64,000 nucleotides of DNA from Smittia aterrima (lineage: Eukaryota > Arthropoda > Insecta > Diptera > Chironomidae), in the NCBI GenBank assembly GCA_033063855.1, contig CP093831.1, forward strand, positions 18,600,001 to 18,664,000, given 5' to 3'. The position numbers and the translations under genes are program-made. Of the stretch, positions 58,940 to 64,000 are shown piece after piece; the first letter of the stretch is position 1, and every line of letters begins with the position of its first letter. The notes under the pieces were generated by a model, which searched no databases, was not told the origin of the DNA, and was given only the letters and a program-made list of their open reading frames with translations.

Positions 58940-61285
58940 ACCTTCGTTAATGCCACGCATTTCATCTGATTCCGAGTTTCTTTCGCTTCCCAATTTTTTT
59001 ATTTACTTTTTATGGTAAAGTGCTCGTAAAATTGTTTTATTACTTTCAACTTTTAGCCTATTAGCAACTACATCAACTCAACTACCTTCAACGCAAGCGA
59101 ACTTCGTGAAACTTTCTTCTTCGTTATGAGCTTAATCCACGCAACAATTTAACGGGAATCCTAAAGTGGCGTGGTGGGCCAATCGCAAAATTAAGTTTCC
59201 CGTCGAGACAAATAAACAGAACACAGCGTATTTTTTTTGCTAGCGAACGCGACAGCTTGTCTGGGGATTACAAACGATCTTGACGACAAATCTCACTTTT
59301 AATTGGCAACGCGAGCGCTCGTGACGTAAATAGTATGGCTTTATATCATTGAAGTGAAAAGTCAGAAAGTCCGAAAATGCTTTTTTCCCCTGGAATCGAT
59401 TCGAATAAATCAATTAAATTTGCTTTGCGAGGCGAGCATAAAAAACGATAGCAATTAAAACATATTTGAGAGCCAATTCCATCGGCAAATAAATTTAATT
59501 AAATCGTTTATTGGTTTTGCTTTGCATTAAATGTTGCACATGTCGTCCGAGTGAAATTGTCTCGCTCAGCTAATAAATTTTTGATAATGAAAATTCGTAT
59601 TTGCTCGATAAATTAAAAGTACTACCGAGAATTTATTCAACATGAGCAACAATATGCTGCCACATTGTTCGTCATGGTTCACTGAGTTCTGTGCTTTTTG
59701 TGTCGCGATTCGCGAAACGATGTTCATGAATTTTAAAAACGAAATTTTGCAATCAGAACTGTGATGACGAAGTCAATTTGAATATTTTTTGTTTTCCCAA
59801 CTAAGCTATTAATAATCCATTTGTCGACGAGAGTGAAGCAGTGAAGAGAAATGTTAAATGAGATTGTGTCACATTCTCTGGGAATTTTATTCTCAGTTTT
59901 ATGTTTCACTGCTGACTGGCGAGTTGTACACAACAAGATGTTTATGAGGTCTGCGAACAATAGCTTGGAAACTCGATCCGTTCTCGCTCCTGCTTCTGCA
60001 TTATGTTTGGAAATCTCAAGTGATCTAAAAATAATAATAATTCGAGCATCTGCAATCAAGTACTTTCAATCTCTCTCTCTCCAGAAACGAACAAATACTT
60101 TTCACTTCTCGAACCTCGAGTGAATCTTTTTGCGGCGAAATTATTTGAAAGTTTTGGATGCTCAATTGAAGTCAATCAAACAAACATAAATCCTTGTTAT
60201 AGTTGATCTCTCCTCCAGACATTTCTAATTAAGCTGCAAAGCTCCAATTTCCTCTGTAACATTTAATGACAAAATTTTATTCGACACGGCAGAGATGAAG
60301 CTGCAACAACAGCAGAAGCAATCAAACCATTACCGCATGACTTTATGTGAAACTCGCTGACTTAATTTATGACGTTCTCGACTTTTGTTGTTTTAGGACC
60401 TTACTCGAAATAAACTCGATGATGACTTGAAAGCGGTTCGTGTCTTCTCAATTTTTGACATCATCGATGTTTGCTATCAACTTATGAAACGTCGACGTTG
60501 CTTTTATGAAATATTTTTCTTCTTGTTGGGGTTGAAAAGAAAAATAAACCAAAAATTCTATTCAGTTGGATGAGCTGAAGAGTCGAGAGACTTTCCACTC
60601 CATTTCATTCACAACGCACAAAAATTTCATGTGCACGATTGCTTTCGTCATCGACAACTCACATTTTCACGACTTCGTCTTTTCTCAAGAAGCGATTTCA
60701 TAAGAACTGAGAGAAGTGTGTTGATTTAAAGCGAAAACTCGACACTGCAAAAACTCAAGAGAAGGGGAAAATATATTTTCTCGAGTTGTGCCGCTTCAAA
60801 TTTCAAGCAACTTTAAGAACCTTTAGCAAATAAATTTAATTAATTGCTCTGGAAACAATAGCAAAGTATGCTTCGCTTGAAAGATTGACGACAGTGCAAG
60901 AGCATGAAAGGCGAGCCTTGTACACTCAACTTATTAATAGCCCCAAACATTATTTGCATAACTCATCTCGTTTCCTCTCTGCTTTGGTCAAGTGAAGTCG
61001 GAAACTGATATGATTAATCCTGTTAGAGAAACAATCTGCGAGAAGTCGCTCCCCGAAGGCAAAGGCGATCCTATTTGCGAATTCCCAAATTAACTGGCAA
61101 ATTCACTCGCCAGACCCAAAATCTAATATGTTTGGCTTTTCCTTTTGCTCCTTCAAACATTTCTGATTGAATTTTTTTCTTCTTCGAAACTCAGAACGAG
61201 AAGATATCTTTTCATATTTCAATGAACTTAACTCCGAGCTGTTTACGGAGCTTCGCCCATTCGAGCCCGCAGTGAACTGTGTAAC
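58940..61285. repeat. Segmental duplication Y (partner of 45.96-48.65 kb)
   Basis: Block a at 58940-59760 (direct), blocks c then b at 59870-60740 (inverted), block d at 60900-61285 (direct). It contains the empty site for the 549-bp repeat of X. Confidence 0.8.
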
Positions 61286-61303
61286 AGAAAATGAATGCCG
61301 GAG

Positions 61304-61316
61304 TGTCGTCGTCGGT

Positions 61317-61349
<33 letters not shown>

Positions 61350-61353
61350 CGTC
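61304..61353. repeat. (GTC)n microsatellite
   Basis: About 15 GTC units with one interruption. Confidence 0.9.
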
Positions 61354-61605
61354 TGTGATTCGATTATCTCGGGAACCAAGACAGCTAGCGACTTCCGGTT
61401 TTCGCCATTCGGTTTGGGTGGTGAGTGAGACGAGTGAGTTCTGAGATGGAGTCGGACAGACGGACATATGGACAGACGGACAAATGAACAAACGGACAAA
61501 GGGAAAAATGGAAATTTACATATTTTGAGAACGAAGACAGCTAGCGACTTCCGGTTTGGACCGACGGACAGACCGACGGACGGAGAGACAGACGGACAAA
61601 TGGAA

Positions 61606-61985
61606 CATGTGGAAAATGGAACACGTGGAAAATGGAACACGTGGAAAATGGAACACGTGGAAAATGGAACACGTGGAAAATGGAACACGTGGAAAATGGA
61701 ACACGTGGAAAATGGAACACGTGGAAAATGGAACACGTGGAAAATGGAACACGTGGAAAATGGAACACGTGGAAAATGGAACACGTGGAAAATGGAACAC
61801 GTGGAAAATGGAACACGTGGAAAATGGAACACGTGGAAAATGGAACACGTGGAAAATGGAACACGTGGAAAATGGAACACGTGGAAAATGGAACACGTGG
61901 AAAATGGAACACGTGGAAAATGGAACACGTGGAAAATGGAACATGTGGAACACGTGGAAAATGGAACATGTGGAAAATGGAACAC
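61606..61985. repeat. 16-bp minisatellite, about 24 units, E-box in each
   Basis: The unit GTGGAAAATGGAACAC is repeated with fixed 16-bp period. CACGTG recurs from 61622 to 61926 (20 copies), plus one after an 8-bp phase slip at 61950, and CATGTG variants at 61606, 61942 and 61966. Long ORFs of up to 291 codons on both strands are artefacts of this array. Confidence 0.95.
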
Positions 61986-62221
61986 ATTGAAAATGAAACA
62001 CGTGAGAGTTAAGGTTTCTTGCGAAAGCTTTGCTTTTTGTAAACAATTTGACTCGCTCGAAGGCATCCAATTGTGCGTCTGCTTCAACGTTTTTTTTTAT
62101 TTCGAAGCAACAGTCTCATTTCCATTCGCAAACATGATGATTTCGTCTCTCTTTAGCTCTAATTATGTAAATTTCTAATTTTATTATTCTTCATGAAAAA
62201 CTTTTGTTGATTTATTTACAG

Positions 62222-62304
62222 ACGGGAAATTCAATTAGCATAAAATAGACGCCCACAGTCGAGTACACAGCGAAGGAATCCATGCAACCAGCAACCATGT
62301 TAAC
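62222..62304 (+). other. 5'-UTR exon of the right-edge gene
   Basis: A good acceptor (GTTGATTTATTTACAG) ends at 62221, so the transcript probably begins in an exon further left. Part of the repeat-rich DNA before it would then be intron. Confidence 0.5.
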
Positions 62305-62326
62305 ATGGAATCATCGCAGTTCATAA
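62282..62326 (+). promoter_or_regulatory. Upstream ORF overlapping the main start
   Basis: ATG at 62282 opens a 14-codon ORF (MQPATMLTWNHRSS) that ends at 62326, past the main ATG at 62305 in another frame. Ribosomes using it would miss the main start, so it could reduce translation. Confidence 0.5.
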
Positions 62327-64000
62327 ATCAAACGCGACTGTCAAAGAAGCAGCTGCAATTGCATGTAAAACAACAGCAAAGTCAGAACTATTTTCTCGAC
62401 AGTCCCCACGACGCTTATCAGCAGTCGCGATGTCAATTTTTCACATCGCCTTCGGCTCACTTTTCTCCACCTCCCGATTATCCGCCCGTCAATCACCACC
62501 CGCCCCAGCAGCAACAGAGTCATTGCATGTTCGAGCAAGCAAGTCCTTCGCATCGACGTCCAAACATAAAGAAATTTCATCAGTCCGATCCCAATAGCAT
62601 CGAATTATGCATTGACTATGAGAACCAACACGGCAACAATCATGTGGGCGTCGATGAAGAGTCGGTGAGTGATACTTTTCAATGAAATAAAATATTAGCG
62701 AGCTTGTTCAGTCCCGACCAATGTCGTTAAGCTCTCCCCATCTAAATTTCACTTAAAACTTGCCATCGAATTAAAATTTATTGAATCGTTCGGGACATTA
62801 AAATGTGCGCGGCAAACAAATTTGTCAGGTATTAACATCCAATTTCCATAAAGAAAGGAAACTGAACACACTCGTGTTGCTCTAAACGAAAAGCGAAAGA
62901 GAAAGAACCGTAATTTATTGAGTTTTTGCCTGCGGGCTCTACACGACGATGTTTTTTCAATTTCTTTACTTCTCCTCTCTTCTTACTTTCATGTTCCATC
63001 GTTTTAAAGATCAAGTGGAACCGAAGAAACATTGCGGCCACAATGGAGAAGTACGAACCAACGGTAAAGAATCATCAGCCGTCCAATCATCGAGGCCACG
63101 TGACGCTATCGCATAACAACAGCAGCAACCACAAACCTCACGGCGATTATCAGAATGAGATACACCACTCGGATTACGCATATGCTTATTACGAGCCCGG
63201 TGCGCCAATGCGTCATCAAAACATTCCTGCCGGTTATTATGAAGAAGCCGGACCATCTAGACCACCACCTCCAAACTCTATTCGAGCTTTACTTTCAACA
63301 GCAAGGAAAAATAATATGCAACGTTCAAGTGGAAAATATTCAATGTCACCTGAAGCGACGACACAACTTGGACCAAGAAGTCAAGAGAATGTCTATGAAG
63401 AAATTCACGATGCTGAAAAGAGAAAAATGCTTCGTTCTGGTGGATCTATAATGTCTCTTAATCAAAGTCTCGTAGAAGAAGAGTTTCGTCGTGTTCATAA
63501 TCGTCATCAGCGAGTTCTCGGCGAACTAAATCTTTCAGTCGAGGAAATGCTTATGCCACCTCCACCTACTGCCTTCATACCAACCTCACCGATGAGTGAC
63601 CATCAAACTGATCCGATGGATTTTTTAGACAACGGCGAGGTGATCGATGGCTCAAATGGTGCTGGTAACTACTTAGACCTCGATAGCGGCTTTAGCGGGT
63701 CCAACAGTAGTTACATTGGTAGTCTGCGTTACAAGAAATCATCGGCAGCTGCGTCGTGTTTCACGAAGAAAGCGCCTATTACAGAACTGCCCATCAATCA
63801 TCAGCACACTGACAGCGGATCATCGTTCTATGGCGGATCAACAGCCTCCGCTACCGATGAAATCGGAATGATTTCGCTGTCTAGTCGGTCATCCTCGTCA
63901 TTATACGACAGTGGCAAAAAGTCCAAACTAAAAACCTCATCATCACCATCACACCAGGGTGCCGACCGGAGCGGGAAGATGGCCTCATTCTGGCGTGGAA
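62305..64000 (+). CDS. Unrecognised low-complexity protein, first 450 residues (cut by window edge)
   Basis: Exon 1 is 62305-62664 (120 codons; donor TCG|GTGAGT). Exon 2 starts at 63010 after a pyrimidine-rich acceptor ending TTTTAAAG and stays open to the window end. The encoded chain is rich in Gln, His, Pro and Ser and looks disordered: proline clusters SRPPPPNS (about 203-210) and MPPPPT (about 302-307), an NVYEEI site (about 247-252) that fits Src-type SH2 ligands if phosphorylated, and a more ordered stretch RSGGSIMSLNQSLVEEEFRR then VLGELNLSVEEML (about 262-301), followed by Ser-rich tracts. The PPPP runs suit SH3, WW or EVH1 binding. It may be a signalling adaptor or a long N-terminal extension of a larger protein whose catalytic part lies beyond the edge. 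I do not recognise the gene. Confidence 0.85.

Larger units (their letters stand above)
61286..62010. mobile_element. Dispersed repeat related to 46952-47500, opposite orientation
   Basis: Contains two copies of GACAGCTAGCGACTTCCGGTTT (written in reverse sense at 47225 and 47395), GGACAGACGGACA-type tracts and a long array of the same 16-bp unit. It starts exactly where similarity between blocks d of X and Y stops (after GAACTGTGTAA). The inverted ends seen in the other copy are not evident, so it is probably truncated. Confidence 0.65.

Noticed and set aside
61606..61985. CRISPR-like array
   Set aside because: Units are directly contiguous with no variable spacers, and the genome is eukaryotic.
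61212..62178. ORFs of up to 291 codons on both strands with repeated HVENGTRGKWNTWKME or its mirror
   Set aside because: Same 16-bp minisatellite artefact; flanks are the GTC microsatellite and repeat DNA.

Overview
The window is animal nuclear DNA, almost certainly from a fly (Diptera) and probably a midge-like nematoceran. It is AT-rich. Its genes have short introns of about 55-130 bp with GT..AG ends. The recognisable proteins (Adar, a TPX2/Mei-38-like protein, RFT1, a Lifeguard/TMBIM protein, actins) read like dipteran orthologues. The order within Diptera is inferred, not proven.

Layout. (1) 1-2144: two head-to-tail actin genes on the minus strand. The downstream one is cut by the window edge. 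The complete 377-residue one is conventional at both ends but divergent in the middle. (2) 2145-11954: about 10 kb with no gene I can support. (3) 11955-21443: a compact cluster of four conserved genes, Adar (-), TPX2/Mei-38-like (+), Rft1 (-) and Lifeguard-like (+). Adar/TPX2-like and Rft1/Lifeguard-like are head-to-head pairs with short shared upstream regions; TPX2-like and Rft1 converge. I rebuilt all four in frame from splice sites: 9, 4, 4 and 6 coding exons giving 734, 363, 557 and 261 residues. (4) 21790-27000: transposon debris. It holds a 1.2-kb hAT-type element with an exact 8-bp target duplication, a broken C2H2 zinc-finger gene split by a tRNA-derived SINE with a 13-bp target duplication, and a tandem mosaic repeat. 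(5) 27000-62000: gene-poor DNA made largely of copies of itself. It includes a roughly 5-kb inverted duplication (39.06-44.31 kb against 52.19-57.87 kb), a direct duplication carrying an internal inversion (45.96-48.65 kb against 58.94-61.29 kb), a Tc1/mariner relic with about 250-bp inverted repeats, a 424-bp element with an 8-bp target duplication and a visible empty site, and two arrays of a 16-bp minisatellite carrying the E-box CACGTG. Two or three very short ORFs with secretion signals also lie here. (6) 62222-64000: the 5' part of an unrecognised gene for a low-complexity protein that runs off the right edge. Its first visible exon starts at an intron acceptor, so part of the preceding repeat-rich DNA is probably its upstream intron.

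Functionally the cluster genes are housekeeping or neuronal: RNA editing, spindle assembly, N-glycan precursor synthesis and calcium/ER stress control. They show no shared pathway beyond proximity. I found no convincing wholly new multi-gene system. The most interesting unexplained signals are a short core shared almost unchanged by three otherwise diverged repeat copies and able to form two small hairpins, the E-box minisatellite inside a mobile repeat, and the patchwork divergence of the complete actin.
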